Positions 46,001-53,592 of a stretch of DNA of 64,000 bases are shown piece by piece. The first letter of the stretch is position 1. Each line of letters starts with the position of its first letter. The notes under the pieces were generated by a model. It did not search any database. It was not told the origin of the DNA and worked only from the letters and a program-made list of their open reading frames with translations. Both the position numbers and the translations under genes were made by a program. The stretch is taken from positions 3,162,001-3,226,000 of the forward strand of contig NC_008786.1 in assembly GCF_000015565.1 (NCBI RefSeq). Direction: 5' to 3'. The DNA is from Verminephrobacter eiseniae EF01-2 (GTDB lineage: Bacteria > Pseudomonadota > Gammaproteobacteria > Burkholderiales > Burkholderiaceae_C).

Positions 46001-47458
46001 AGCCGTGTTCGCCGGTTTGTGGCTCGGGTCGGCGTCGAGTCCTTCGGCCTGGTCGTAGCGCAGCACCAGCTTGTCGCCGACCACCGTGGCGCGGTTGTGC
46101 GCCGGCGGCGTTTTGTTGACCACGGTCTGCTGCGTGAAGGTGGCCACGTCATTGCCGGCCGTGTCCTGTATCACGCCGGTGGTCTGGTTGCCGGCCGGGT
46201 CGGTGTAGGTGACGGACACCTGCTCGCCGTAGGCCGCCGGGCGGCTGAGCGTCAGCGTCACGGTCTTGGCCGCTGCATCCACGGCCACTGCGGTCACCGT
46301 GATGTTGCCGGAGACGCTGAAAGCCGTGGCGGCCGGTGCCGCGGCGCCGTCCAGGCCCGCCGCATCGGCGAAGCTGAGCACCAGCTTGTTACCGTTGACC
46401 GTGGCGCCGCTGCACAGCGGGGGCGTTGCGTTGGTGACGGCCTGGTTGGTCAGGCCGACGGCGTCGTTGCCGGCGGCGTCTTGTATCGCGTCGTTGCCGT
46501 TGCCGTGGTTGACCGCAGGGGCGGTGTAGTTGACGGTCACCGTCTCGCCGTTCTTGGCGGCGCGGCTGAGCGTCAGCGTGACGGTTCTGGTCGCCGCATC
46601 CACGCCCACGCCGGTCACCGTGATCGCCTCGCCACTGCTGCCGGTGACGCTGAAAGCCGTGGCGGCCGGTTTGCGGGCCGCGTCCCCGTTCAGGGCTTCG
46701 TCGTAGCGCAGCACCAGTTGGTCGCCGGTGACCGTGGCGGCTTCCAGCGTGGGCCGTTTGGTGTCTACGGTGAAGGTGCCGCTGCTAAGGTTGGTGTCTG
46801 CTGCCGGGCGGTTGTTCGCCTCATCGCCCATCTGGTCGTGTTTTACCCTGATGACGTTGTTGCTGCTGCTCTGTACGTTCTCATTGGGTCTGATCGTGAG
46901 GATATAGATCCGGGCAGTCCGGCCACCAAATCCGGTGTCAGCGGGCTCGATGCTGACCAGCGTGCAATTGGAGCCCGACATGTCTATGCTTTTGCTCGTG
47001 AGCCACACTACACCGTAGTCACGGACGTTCTCGCTGAAAGTCAAGGTGACGGTGGTGGTTTCGCCGATGGTGAGGGTGGAATCGGCAAAGACGGCGGATT
47101 CGAGACGTGGCTTCACGTTGTCGACCATGACGTCACCCGAGGTCCCGTGCTGCCCCGGCCCCAAATTGCCGTTTGCATCGCGTATGCTGCCCAGCCACAG
47201 GGAAATTTTTCCATACTGCCCATCGATGCCAGCATCCGGGGTGAGCGTGACGGTCCATTGGGTGTTGTTGCTGCCGGCTACAGCTGTCAGATTGCTCGGC
47301 GTGAAGCGAGCACGGTAACCTTCGATGTTGTACAGGCTGGCGAGGTTGAAAGAGTCCGGCCGTATCGGTTGGTTGAACGTAATGGTCGCCGTTACGGTGC
47401 GATCGTTTTCGTTCATGCGGTAATTACTGTATGTAATGTTTACGCCGAGAGTGGCCAT
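43076..47458 (-). CDS. Large SwmB-repeat surface protein
   Basis: 1460 residues from the ATG at 47458, with AAGGAG upstream. Two Ig-like domains (residues ~1-113, ~114-230) carry SGDVMVDNVKPRLESA and TVTLTFSEN. Nine SwmB domains of ~100-110 residues follow (~232-1225), each with a GATVNGDKLVLSF-type start, VDAATKTVTLTLSR and a VTYTDP...IQDAAGNDV end. Next come a Pro/Thr linker, an Asp-rich calcium-binding stretch (DRDGDGVPDADE, DGNGDGISDSE) and a ~150-residue C-terminal domain with GYWVQDRTGTWVNLAS. No N-terminal signal peptide is present, so export may be type I or unknown. Probable adhesin. Confidence 0.85.
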   Translation of the reverse strand: MATLGVNITYSNYRMNENDRTVTATITFNQPIRPDSFNLASLYNIEGYRARFTPSNLTAVAGSNNTQWTVTLTPDAGIDGQYGKISLWLGSIRDANGNLGPGQHGTSGDVMVDNVKPRLESAVFADSTLTIGETTTVTLTFSENVRDYGVVWLTSKSIDMSGSNCTLVSIEPADTGFGGRTARIYILTIRPNENVQSSSNNVIRVKHDQMGDEANNRPAADTNLSSGTFTVDTKRPTLEAATVTGDQLVLRYDEALNGDAARKPAATAFSVTGSSGEAITVTGVGVDAATRTVTLTLSRAAKNGETVTVNYTAPAVNHGNGNDAIQDAAGNDAVGLTNQAVTNATPPLCSGATVNGNKLVLSFADAAGLDGAAAPAATAFSVSGNITVTAVAVDAAAKTVTLTLSRPAAYGEQVSVTYTDPAGNQTTGVIQDTAGNDVATFTQQTVVNKTPPAHNRATVVGDKLVLRYDQAEGLDADPSHKPANTAFSVTGSSGTAITVTEVNVDAATKTVTLTLSRPVVNGETVLVNYTDPAGDGDNGIQDTNGLDVASFTAASVVNKTPPLCSGATADGNLLVLSFAQANGLDGVRVPGNDAFTVTGADNERIAVRGVNVNATAKTVTLTLERAVAHGEQVSVSYTDPTPNTGVDPVAGDDTNVLQDAAGNDVSSFTSAVTNQTPPVCSGATANGDKLVLSFAQATGLDAANGPAATAFRVTGSATGAAITVTAVVVDAAAKTVTLTLSRAAAYDEPLSVTYTDPTAGNDRNAIQDAAGNDVATFTRENVTNKTPPVHNRATVVGDQLALRYDQAEGLGGNPTPGLFRVTGAAGGAAITVTAVKVDAATKTVVLTLSRPAANGETVTVSYTDPAGDGNDGVQDANGYDVASFTAAPVVNKTAPVYSRATVNGDKMVLRFEQATGLDADPAHKPAVETFDVRGADGARIAVTAVTVNAATKTVELTLARAVAHNERVTVTYTDPTPNSGADPVTGDDTNALQDAAGNDVNTFTVPSTSMINKTPPVHSGATVNGKQLVIRFDQANGLEGDPAKKPAPGAFVVTVGADNERIGVSAVSVDAASKTVTLTLIRPVALGETVRVSYTDPTTNSGTDPVTGDDTSGVIQDAAGNDVSSFTTTVTNDTPPVYSSATVNGDQLVLSFARASGLDGDPDHAPLPGAFDVRDADGTRIAVTAVSVNAAAKTVTLTLARAVTYRDTLSVSYTDPTPNSGTDPAVGNDLKAIQDETGYDMGSFRVPVVTNLSPAPTPPVTTPTTPAKPDRDGDGVPDADEGRSVGPNGADGDGNGDGISDSEQSAVGSVGGTTLVVGSQDGKVGTDNQSRITSLEQKTAPAQLPKGMEMPIGLLNFSTTLTTAGSTESFSVYVDPDKGTTGYWVQDRTGTWVNLASEPYGGKMVTEGNRLRLDFQIEDGGQFDTDGEVNGQITTSGAAAHMQLSIVGSAPDVVSQGFWL

Positions 47459-47977
47459 GGGATGCTCCTTGGGTGGGATGATCGGTGTGTGGATTCGGTG
47501 TTGGCGCCATCTCTGCGCGCGGGCATGGCACCGGTCTTTACGGGTCTTGCGGTGGTTGCTACTGGTGCCGTGGCGGCCTGCGTAAAGTGCCGGCCCCGGC
47601 CAAAGCCGGATGGGGCGGCGCAGATAGCTATAACGACAAGGGGTTGGCCCGGCATGGGGCTGCATCATACGTGAAGAAAAGCTGCCGCAGGTGCCGTGAT
47701 GCAACGTTTGTGGTGGCGCAAACGGCGTGGCAGGCAGGCGGCGAGGGCGCAAGGATGAAGGCGCAAGGATGAGCGCTGCAGGCGGAGGGAGAAAACAGGC
47801 GCGGACTGTGCCCGGGTGGCGCGCCATGGTTTTTAGGGTATTCGTAAAAGCGGGTTGGGCAAGCCGGTGATGAACGCAAAGCGCAGGCGGCCCACAATCG
47901 CAAAACCGTGCTGCTTGTATCTTGCCGTTTCCGTAAGATGTCGTTATCGACAATCGTAAAAAAGTGTGTTGTTCGCC
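47459..47977. other. Intergenic region upstream of the SwmB protein gene
   Basis: About 500 bp with no supported gene on either strand. It should hold the promoter of the surface-protein gene and that of the small gene at 47978, but no clear box was found. Confidence 0.5.
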
Positions 47978-48205
47978 ATGCTTCATCGCCACCTCGATCA
48001 TCAACGCTTCACCCTCGCTGCAATCGACGACGTGATCTCACGCGGGCGGTGGCGGGAGTGGGCGGAACTGCGCCGGGCGGCTTTGTCCGACCGCACCCTG
48101 CTGGACAAGGTGGAGCGCGTGTGTCGCCCTTACGCTTGTGACCCCTACGCGCAACGACATCACTTCTGGATGCACTATGCCGAAGAACACCGCACCGCAG
48201 CCTGA
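47978..48205 (+). CDS. Small protein upstream of a truncated AbiEii-like gene, possible antitoxin
   Basis: 75 residues from the ATG at 47978. Pieces: MLHRHLDHQRFTLAAIDDVI, GRWREWAELRRAALSDRTLL, CDPYAQRHHFWMHYAEE. Family not recognised. It overlaps the next frame by 29 nt, and that frame is a nucleotidyltransferase toxin relative, which suggests a TA pair. Confidence 0.6.
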   Translation: MLHRHLDHQRFTLAAIDDVISRGRWREWAELRRAALSDRTLLDKVERVCRPYACDPYAQRHHFWMHYAEEHRTAA

Positions 48206-48398
48206 CTGGGAGCTCGTCTTGTCCTGTGCCGCAGGTCTCCAGCGCATCCTGCCGGATGCCGTGTTGCTCGGAGGAACCGCCTCGGCGATCCACGCCGGGC
48301 ATCGCTTCTCACGCGACGCCGACCCTGTGCCGACTGATCTGCGCCATCGCTTCGATGAAGTTTCAGAAGCCCTGTGGACTGGCGCAATCGCTTTCTGA
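48177..48398 (+). pseudogene. AbiEii-like nucleotidyltransferase, 3'-truncated
   Basis: The ATG at 48177 starts MPKNTAPQPDWELVLSCAAG, then RILPDAVLLGGTASAIHAGHR, SRDAD, LRHRFDEV. This is the GG-T nucleotidyltransferase core of an AbiEii/DUF1814-type toxin. After ~65 residues the frame runs into unrelated sequence and stops. The rest of the gene is absent; the dinJ-yafQ module begins there. Confidence 0.65.
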
Positions 48399-48445
48399 AA
48401 AATGGAATGACACGCCTCTTGTCACCCGACTCGTCACCCGACTCG

Positions 48446-48716
48446 TCACTCGAACAAATCGGCATGCGTGCCAGTACGCACGAACACAACCGAAGCATGC
48501 TTTGCGTTGTCATCGAGCTTGTAGGCCAGCAAAAAATCACCGCCGATATGGCACTCCCGGTGTCCCTCCCGGTCACCGCCCAAAGGGTGATCGCGCCATC
48601 GAGGCCCGAGAGGGCCATCGTTGGCGATCAGCAGCAGCATCGCCTCCTCGAGCCGGTTCATGTCATGGCGGCCAGCCCGCGACAAGCGCTCCCAGTCCTT
48701 CAGGAAAACTTCGCAT
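48446..48716 (-). pseudogene. yafQ: yafQ toxin, probable 1-nt deletion at codon 2
   Basis: From the second codon on, the frame reads EVFLKDWERLSRAGRHDMNR, WRDHPLGGDREGHRECHIGG, DFLLAYKL, VRTGTHADLFE, a complete YafQ with its catalytic His/Asp pattern. No start codon exists in that frame after the dinJ stop. An ATG at 48716 is one base out of phase. Inserting one base (ATGCG to ATGCGN) would give M-R-E-V-F-L. A TTG at 48685 could start a shortened product lacking the first strand. Confidence 0.7.
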
Positions 48717-48745
48717 AGTCCGCCGCACGAGGCAGCGGGGAGCGC

Positions 48746-49027
48746 TTACTTGCGGCTGTTTTTTTCGAGGTCATCCAACAGTTCGGCAGCGGTGTCGAAA
48801 CGGACACGGTGTGTGCGTGCCATTTCGTCAGCCTCGGCCATCGCGGCGCGCGTTTTTGCGTTGGGTACCTCGAGCGCAAACGGCATTTGCTTGTCGGCGA
48901 CCACGCGCATCAAAAATGCGCGCACGGCGTCAGAAACCGACAGACCCATTGCCGCCAATGTCTCGGTGGCTTGCGCCTTGATTCGTTCGTCCACGCGGAC
49001 GTGAACCATCGTGGTGGTGGTGGTCAC
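48746..49027 (-). CDS. dinJ: DinJ/RelB-family antitoxin
   Basis: 93 residues from a GTG at 49027 with GGAGG 5 nt upstream; an ATG at 49009 is the alternative. Ribbon-helix-helix N-terminus: MVHVRVDERIKAQATETLAAMGLSVSDAVRAFLMRVV, then PFALEVPNAKTRAAMAEADE, typical of RelB/DinJ. The C-terminal part binds YafQ. The partner is the frameshifted yafQ 29 nt downstream. Confidence 0.88.
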   Translation of the reverse strand: MTTTTTMVHVRVDERIKAQATETLAAMGLSVSDAVRAFLMRVVADKQMPFALEVPNAKTRAAMAEADEMARTHRVRFDTAAELLDDLEKNSRK

Positions 49028-49382
49028 AGTGGCCTCCTTTCAGGTGGAGTCGCACTGTATCTCAATTGTTCGCGAGTTCGCGAGCGAGGGACTGCCCACT
49101 GTCCTGACGCCGGTGATCCAACCGAGACTGTCCTCACTCTGGCGCACGCCCTGCCTTGCCGCCTTGCGCATTCAGCCCGCTGGCGATGTGCTTGCGCGCG
49201 CGCTGCGACCACTCGGCGCTGACGAGCAGCTTGCGCCCCTTTGCGCCCACTATTTACGCCTGCGAGCGGCAGCGGGCAGCCAGTCCTGCCCTGGCGCCGA
49301 TTTTCCGATGGCGTAATACAATGTTCGACGGCGGGTTGGGTTTCGTGCAGGCTGGCACGGCGTTGCATGACATTGCGGAGAT
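49028..49382. other. Intergenic region between dinJ and mazE
   Basis: No gene recognised. A TACAAT at 49317-49322 lies ~60 bp before mazE and may be its -10 box, without a clear -35. Confidence 0.4.
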
Positions 49383-49649
49383 ATGAAAATGGAGCTTGTA
49401 TTCAAGAGGCTGGGGAACTCCACGGGGTTGACCTTTCCTGCGGCATTTTTGCGCGAACATGGTGTCAGGGAAGGCCAAACCGTTGTGGTCGAAGCGGCCG
49501 ATGACGGTACGATTACCTTGCAGCCAAAGGCAATCCGCAAGCGCTACACGGCGGCGCAATTGAATGCACAGTGCGATTTGAAGGCCGCAATGCCTTCTGA
49601 TCTCGTGGCTTGGGAGCGTGCCCCGGCGGTCGGCAGCGAAGCGCCATGA
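49383..49649 (+). CDS. mazE: MazE antitoxin (AbrB/SpoVT fold)
   Basis: 88 residues. The N-terminal swapped-hairpin domain is visible: MELVFKRLGNSTGLTFPAAFLREHGVREGQTVVVEAADDG. The C-terminal tail binds the toxin. It overlaps mazF by 4 nt (ATGA). Autoregulation expected. Confidence 0.85.
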   Translation: MKMELVFKRLGNSTGLTFPAAFLREHGVREGQTVVVEAADDGTITLQPKAIRKRYTAAQLNAQCDLKAAMPSDLVAWERAPAVGSEAP

Positions 49650-50008
49650 CATCGCGCGGCCGTGGCCGCCAGGTCAGGCAAGGCGATATCCTGCTCGTCA
49701 CGCCCGATCCGGCGGCAGGAAGCGAAATCCGGGGGGAGCGGCCAGTGCTCGTTCTGTCGAACTCGGAGTTCAATCGCGTTGGCCGGGCACTGGTGGCTGC
49801 GATAACGCAGGGTGGAAATTTCGACCGGGTCAGAGGCTGGGCTGTATCACTGATGGGCACAGGCACTGAAACACAAGGCGCAGTCGTCCTGAGCCAATGC
49901 CGCATGATCGACTATATCGAGCGCGGTGCCAGGCATGTTGAATCTGTGCCTTCTCATGTCATTGAAGAAGCATTGGCAAAGCTCCAGGCAGCGCTCGACC
50001 CTGAATGA
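49646..50008 (+). CDS. mazF: MazF/PemK endoribonuclease toxin
   Basis: 120 residues. RQGDILLVTPDPAAGSEIRGERPVLVLSNSEFNRVGRALVAAIT is the MazF core with the usual Arg and Ser/Thr catalytic positions, and QGAVVLSQCRMIDYIERGAR follows. A sequence-specific mRNA cleaving toxin. The ATG at 49646 overlaps the mazE stop. The pair looks intact. Confidence 0.88.
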   Translation: MTSRGRGRQVRQGDILLVTPDPAAGSEIRGERPVLVLSNSEFNRVGRALVAAITQGGNFDRVRGWAVSLMGTGTETQGAVVLSQCRMIDYIERGARHVESVPSHVIEEALAKLQAALDPE

Positions 50009-50079
50009 GTGGTGCGCATTGCAGCCTGAACAAGCCTTTGCCCGATTTTTGGCGCCAAACGAATGTAGTGCGATGCGGG

Positions 50080-50143
50080 CCTTTTTTCTCGCGTTTGGTT
50101 TGTAGTCGCGCTTGGACTGGCCAGTGTATTCAGGTGTCCGCAT
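50080..50143 (-). pseudogene. yafQ 5' stub after the second dinJ
   Basis: The ATG at 50143 overlaps the dinJ 3' end and opens MRTPEYTGQSKRDYK, the usual YafQ N-terminus. After about 20 codons homology stops and the frame continues into unrelated sequence. Confidence 0.55.
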
Positions 50144-50399
50144 CGAGTTTGGCGAACAGGTCTTTGAGGTTGGCGGTCTTCGTGACCCTGCCGGCGCGGG
50201 CGTCCTTCATCGCCTGGATCGTCATCGCATTCGGAATCAGCGGCTCGAAGGGCAGTGCCTTGTCCTGCGCCACCTTCGTGAGCAGCAGCCGCACGGCGTC
50301 GGACACGGTCAGGCCCATCGCAGCCAGGACAGAGGCCGCTTCTGCCTTGATCGCGCCGTCGATGCGCGCTTGTACGAGTTGGGTTGCAGCCATGATCAT
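50130..50399 (-). CDS. DinJ/RelB-family antitoxin, second copy
   Basis: 89 residues from the ATG at 50399; the ATG at 50393 (AAGGAG 9 nt away) is equally likely. Ribbon-helix-helix: ATQLVQARIDGAIKAEAASVLAAMGLTVSDAVRLLLTKVAQ, then LPFEPLIPNAMTIQAMKDA. Same family as the copy at 48746 but clearly diverged. Its yafQ is reduced to a stub, so it is an orphan antitoxin. Confidence 0.85.
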   Translation of the reverse strand: MIMAATQLVQARIDGAIKAEAASVLAAMGLTVSDAVRLLLTKVAQDKALPFEPLIPNAMTIQAMKDARAGRVTKTANLKDLFAKLDADT

Positions 50400-50495
50400 T
50401 TGCTCCTTGCACCGAGTGAATGACATCGTAATTCACAAATGATGGCAATGCAATGCGTCACGCTGGCTTGGCAACCGACCTTCAGCCTCCAGCCT

Positions 50496-50786
50496 TCAGC
50501 CTTCCATCCTCGGCGAGTGTGTTTGCAGCCAGTCTTTCAGCGCGTCATCGATGCGTGTCTGCCATCCGTGCCCGGTGGCTTTGAAAGCGGCCATCACATC
50601 GGGCGATAGTCGAATGGTGGTGGCTTGTTTCGTGGGTGCCTTTTGCGGGCCGCGCACGCGCATGCCAAGCGTTTTTTGCAGCGCCGGTGGCAGAGCGAGA
50701 TGGGCGGGTTTGAAGCGGCGCAGGTCTGCCGCCGTCAGTTCGCGGACTTCGCCATCGTCATCGATCAGCGGTGCGTGTTGGGTCAT
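50496..50786 (-). CDS. brnA: BrnA-family antitoxin
   Basis: 96 residues. EVRELTAADLRRFKPAHLALPPALQKTLGMRVRGPQKAP is the BrnA N-terminal pattern. TTIRLSPDVMAAFKATGHGWQTRIDDALKDWL is the ribbon-helix-helix DNA-binding part, placed C-terminally as in BrnA. It follows brnT with a 29-nt overlap, the typical toxin-first order. Confidence 0.85.
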   Translation of the reverse strand: MTQHAPLIDDDGEVRELTAADLRRFKPAHLALPPALQKTLGMRVRGPQKAPTKQATTIRLSPDVMAAFKATGHGWQTRIDDALKDWLQTHSPRMEG

Positions 50787-51039
50787 GGCTTTGTATCTCC
50801 CGACGGTTGGCTTTGCGAAAGCTGATGACACGAATGCCGCCAGCCACTGGGGTAAAGCACAGCACATGCAAGCGCTCGTCCAGAAAACCCACCGCTACGA
50901 AGCGTGTTTCCGGGTAGTCCTTGCGCGTGTCTTGCCCAATGACTGCGGTGTCAAAGTCGAATTCTGCCGCCCGCTCGAAACTCAGCTTCCTGTCACGGAT
51001 GTTGGCCTCGTTCCTGGCTGCGTGGAATTCAATGTGCAT
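50758..51039 (-). CDS. brnT: BrnT-family ribonuclease toxin
   Basis: 93 residues from the ATG at 51039. RNEANIRDRKLSFERAAEFDF, YPETRFVAVGFLDERLHVLCFTPVAGGIRVISFRKANRREI is the BrnT pattern with the conserved Arg and the terminal SxRxA-like motif. A RelE-fold ribonuclease of type II TA modules. The pair with brnA is intact. Confidence 0.87.
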   Translation of the reverse strand: MHIEFHAARNEANIRDRKLSFERAAEFDFDTAVIGQDTRKDYPETRFVAVGFLDERLHVLCFTPVAGGIRVISFRKANRREIQSHDPTRTADR

Positions 51040-51187
51040 GGCCTTTATCGTAATGACGATTTGCTGTGCACCGCCGTTTTTGTGATGACGATTGGCGGTG
51101 CTGGCGGGCATTGTGTGTCCCTCCAGCGGGTCTTTGGCGCCATCGTCGGCGCTGCCCGGTGCGGGCTTTGCCAGCGCGCAGGCGATT

Positions 51188-52519
51188 TCAGCGCAACGGG
51201 AAGGGGGCCAGCGGCAGGCCGCCGAGTTCTTCGTCGATGCGGAGCATTTCGTTCCACTTGGCGGTGCGTTCGCCACGGGTGATGGCCCCGACTTTGATCA
51301 GGTCTGCGCCCCAGCCTACGGCCAGGTGCGCGACCGAGACATCTTCGCTTTCGCCGGAGCGGGCGGAGACGATGGTGGCCCAGCCTGCGGCGCGGGCGGC
51401 TGCATGGGCCTGCCAGGCGCGGGTGACGGTGCCGGCCTGGTTGACCTTGATCAGCGCGGTGTTGCAGGCGCCCTCGCGTGCCGCCGTGGCGATGCGCTGC
51501 GGGTCGCTGACCAGGTAGTCGTCGCCGACGATGAGCGCGCGGGCGGCAAATGCGGCGGTGGCCGCGCGCATGCCGATGGGGTCATGTTCGCTCGCCGGGT
51601 CTTCGATGGCGATGATGGGGTAGGCCTGCAGCCACTGGCCGACGACGGCGAGCCATTCGGTGCGCGAGAAGCTGCGCTTTTCTGCCGCCAGGTGGTAGCT
51701 GCCGCCGCGCTCGAATTCGCTGGCGGCGATGTCCAGCGAAATGCCCAGGTCGATGCCGGGGCGAAACCCGGCGCGTTCGATGCCCAGGGTCAGTAGTTCC
51801 AGCGCCTGTTCGTTGCGCGCCAGCGCGGGCCAGTGCCCGCCTTCGTCGGCGACGCCGTGCGCCGGGCCGCGCGCGGCAAACAGCGCCCCCACGGCCAGGT
51901 GCACTTCGGCGATATGGACGAGTGCATCGCCGATCGTGGCGGCCGTCAGCGGGATGAGCATGAAGTCTTGCAGGTCCACGCGCCGGGCCGCGTGCGCGCC
52001 GCCGCCGATGATTTGCACTTCGGGCCGGGCCAGGTGGCGCACCCCGGCGGGGTTCAGGTAGCGCCACAGCGGCATTTGCCGCACGGCGGCGGCGCTGTGC
52101 AGCGCGGCCAGCGAGGTGGCCACGGTGGCGTTGCCGCCGAGCAACTGGCGCGTCGGGCTGGGGTCGAGCCGGTCGAGCGTGGCGTCGATGGCGGCCTGGT
52201 CGGTCACCGCCATGCCGATCAGCGCGGGGGCGATGATGCTGCGCACCCGGTCGAGCGCGGTGAGCACGTCGTATCCGCCCAGCCGGGTGCCGCCGTCGCG
52301 CAGGTCGCTGGCTTCGGCCGAGCCTCGGGAGGCGCCGGCCGGGGCGATGGCCCGCCCGCGCTGGCCGCCGGCGGTGGTGATCTCGACTTCGACGGTGGGG
52401 CGCCCACGCGAATCCCAGACGCGGCGGCCATGCAGCGCGGCGATGCGCTCCGTGGCGCTGCTGGCGCTGGTGGCCGTGGTGGTGGTGCTTGTGCTTGCGG
52501 TTGCGCTTGTCGTGGTCAT
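51188..52519 (-). CDS. Divergent enolase paralogue
   Basis: 443 residues with a Ser/Thr-rich N-terminus. Enolase fold: VWDSRGRPTVEVEI, GASRG loop, HGVADEGG (Glu208 equivalent), LDIAASEF, AIEDPASE, IVGDDYLVS (metal ligands), ALIKVNQAG (catalytic Lys), ARSGESED, and ERTAKWNEMLRIDEEL. Two positions near the active site differ: Glu167 is Asp (VDLQDFM) and the His before Arg-Ser is Ala (SARSG). That suggests a substrate other than 2-phosphoglycerate. It ends the catabolic operon and overlaps the kinase gene by 4 nt. Confidence 0.85.
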   Translation of the reverse strand: MTTTSATASTSTTTTATSASSATERIAALHGRRVWDSRGRPTVEVEITTAGGQRGRAIAPAGASRGSAEASDLRDGGTRLGGYDVLTALDRVRSIIAPALIGMAVTDQAAIDATLDRLDPSPTRQLLGGNATVATSLAALHSAAAVRQMPLWRYLNPAGVRHLARPEVQIIGGGAHAARRVDLQDFMLIPLTAATIGDALVHIAEVHLAVGALFAARGPAHGVADEGGHWPALARNEQALELLTLGIERAGFRPGIDLGISLDIAASEFERGGSYHLAAEKRSFSRTEWLAVVGQWLQAYPIIAIEDPASEHDPIGMRAATAAFAARALIVGDDYLVSDPQRIATAAREGACNTALIKVNQAGTVTRAWQAHAAARAAGWATIVSARSGESEDVSVAHLAVGWGADLIKVGAITRGERTAKWNEMLRIDEELGGLPLAPFPLR

Positions 52520-53592
52520 GGCAGATGTTCTTTCCAGGCGGCCAGCAGCGCGAGCGGGTCGCACGGTGGCGGATCGGTCAGGCCGGCGCGCACGCGCGCC
52601 CGGGCGAAATCTCGCACCACGGCCCGTTGCGCCGGGGCCAGGTATTCGACCGGCGAGCGGCCATCGACGCGGGCGAGCATCAGCGCGGGCAGCAGCCGCC
52701 CGGCGCGATCGAGCAGCGCCGATGGCGGCTCCCAGTCGATCTGTTGCCGGTAGGCGTGCAGCAGCGCGGCAAAGGCCGCCACGAGCGGCCCGCGCTGGCC
52801 GGGCAGCAGCAGTCGTTTGAGCGCCAGGTGGTTCAGGCAGAACGCCAGGTCGAACGCCGGGTCGCCCCACCAGGCGCATTCGGCGTCGAGGAAGATCGGC
52901 CCCTCGGGCCCGGCCAGGATGTTTTTCGGGCTGACATCGCCGTGCACCAGCGCCCGGCGCTGGCCCAGCGTGGTGTGCGCCAGTTGCCTGACGGCCGGGG
53001 CCAGGTCGGGGTGGCGCTGGGCAATGGTCTCCAGGTAGGGGTGGATGCGCAGCGCGATGAACAGCGGTTCGGTGTCGAAGTCTGCCGCGAGTTCGGGCCG
53101 GGCGGCGCTGCGCGCATGGATGCGGCCCAGGCGTTCGCCGACCAGGGCCGCGAGCCGGACATCGACCTGGCCGGCGAGCAGTTGCGCCTTCCAGACCGGG
53201 TGCTGCGCGGGGTCGAGGTATTCCATGGCGATCAGGTGCTGCGCGGGGTCGCAGGCGAGCACTTTCGGGCAAACCCCGGGTTGCAGCGCATCGACGGTGC
53301 GCAGCCACTGCGCTTCGTAGCGGCTGCGTTCGAGCGGGGCGTGCCAGTTGCCGACCGCCAGTTCGGCCAGCGGTTGCTTGATGACGATCTGCCCGGCGCG
53401 GGTGCTGACGTGCCAGATGTCCGAGGAGATGCCGCCGCGCAGCGCCTGGGCGGCCGGGGTTTCGCCGGCGCCGAGCAGTCCGGCGGCGCGCAAAAACAGG
53501 GCGAAGGGGCGGGGCAGGGCGCTGGCCGGGGCGGCGGATGTCGCGGGCGGGGCGCTGCATGGGGCGGCGGGTGGGGCGGCGGGGCGGGTCAT
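52516..53592 (-). CDS. APH-fold small-molecule kinase
   Basis: 358 residues after an Ala/Pro-rich N-terminus. Aminoglycoside-phosphotransferase/choline-kinase fold: GGISSDIWHVSTRAGQIVIKQ (nucleotide-binding Lys), IAMEYLD, RRALVHGDVSPKNILAG (catalytic Asp and Asn), IFLDAECAWWGDPAFDLAF (metal Asp). Resembles the methylthioribose kinase or homoserine kinase branch; the substrate is unknown. Between the flavoprotein and enolase genes with ATGA overlaps on both sides, so it may phosphorylate the substrate the enolase paralogue uses. Confidence 0.83.
   Translation of the reverse strand: MTRPAAPPAAPCSAPPATSAAPASALPRPFALFLRAAGLLGAGETPAAQALRGGISSDIWHVSTRAGQIVIKQPLAELAVGNWHAPLERSRYEAQWLRTVDALQPGVCPKVLACDPAQHLIAMEYLDPAQHPVWKAQLLAGQVDVRLAALVGERLGRIHARSAARPELAADFDTEPLFIALRIHPYLETIAQRHPDLAPAVRQLAHTTLGQRRALVHGDVSPKNILAGPEGPIFLDAECAWWGDPAFDLAFCLNHLALKRLLLPGQRGPLVAAFAALLHAYRQQIDWEPPSALLDRAGRLLPALMLARVDGRSPVEYLAPAQRAVVRDFARARVRAGLTDPPPCDPLALLAAWKEHLP

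Noticed and set aside
43076..47458. Regular ~300-bp repeats as a CRISPR or tandem satellite
   Set aside because: They are SwmB protein domains in one continuous frame with diverged DNA.
43091..47674. 1527-codon open frame on the plus strand
   Set aside because: It mirrors the SwmB repeats on the other strand, giving repetitive Arg/His/Gly peptide without family features.
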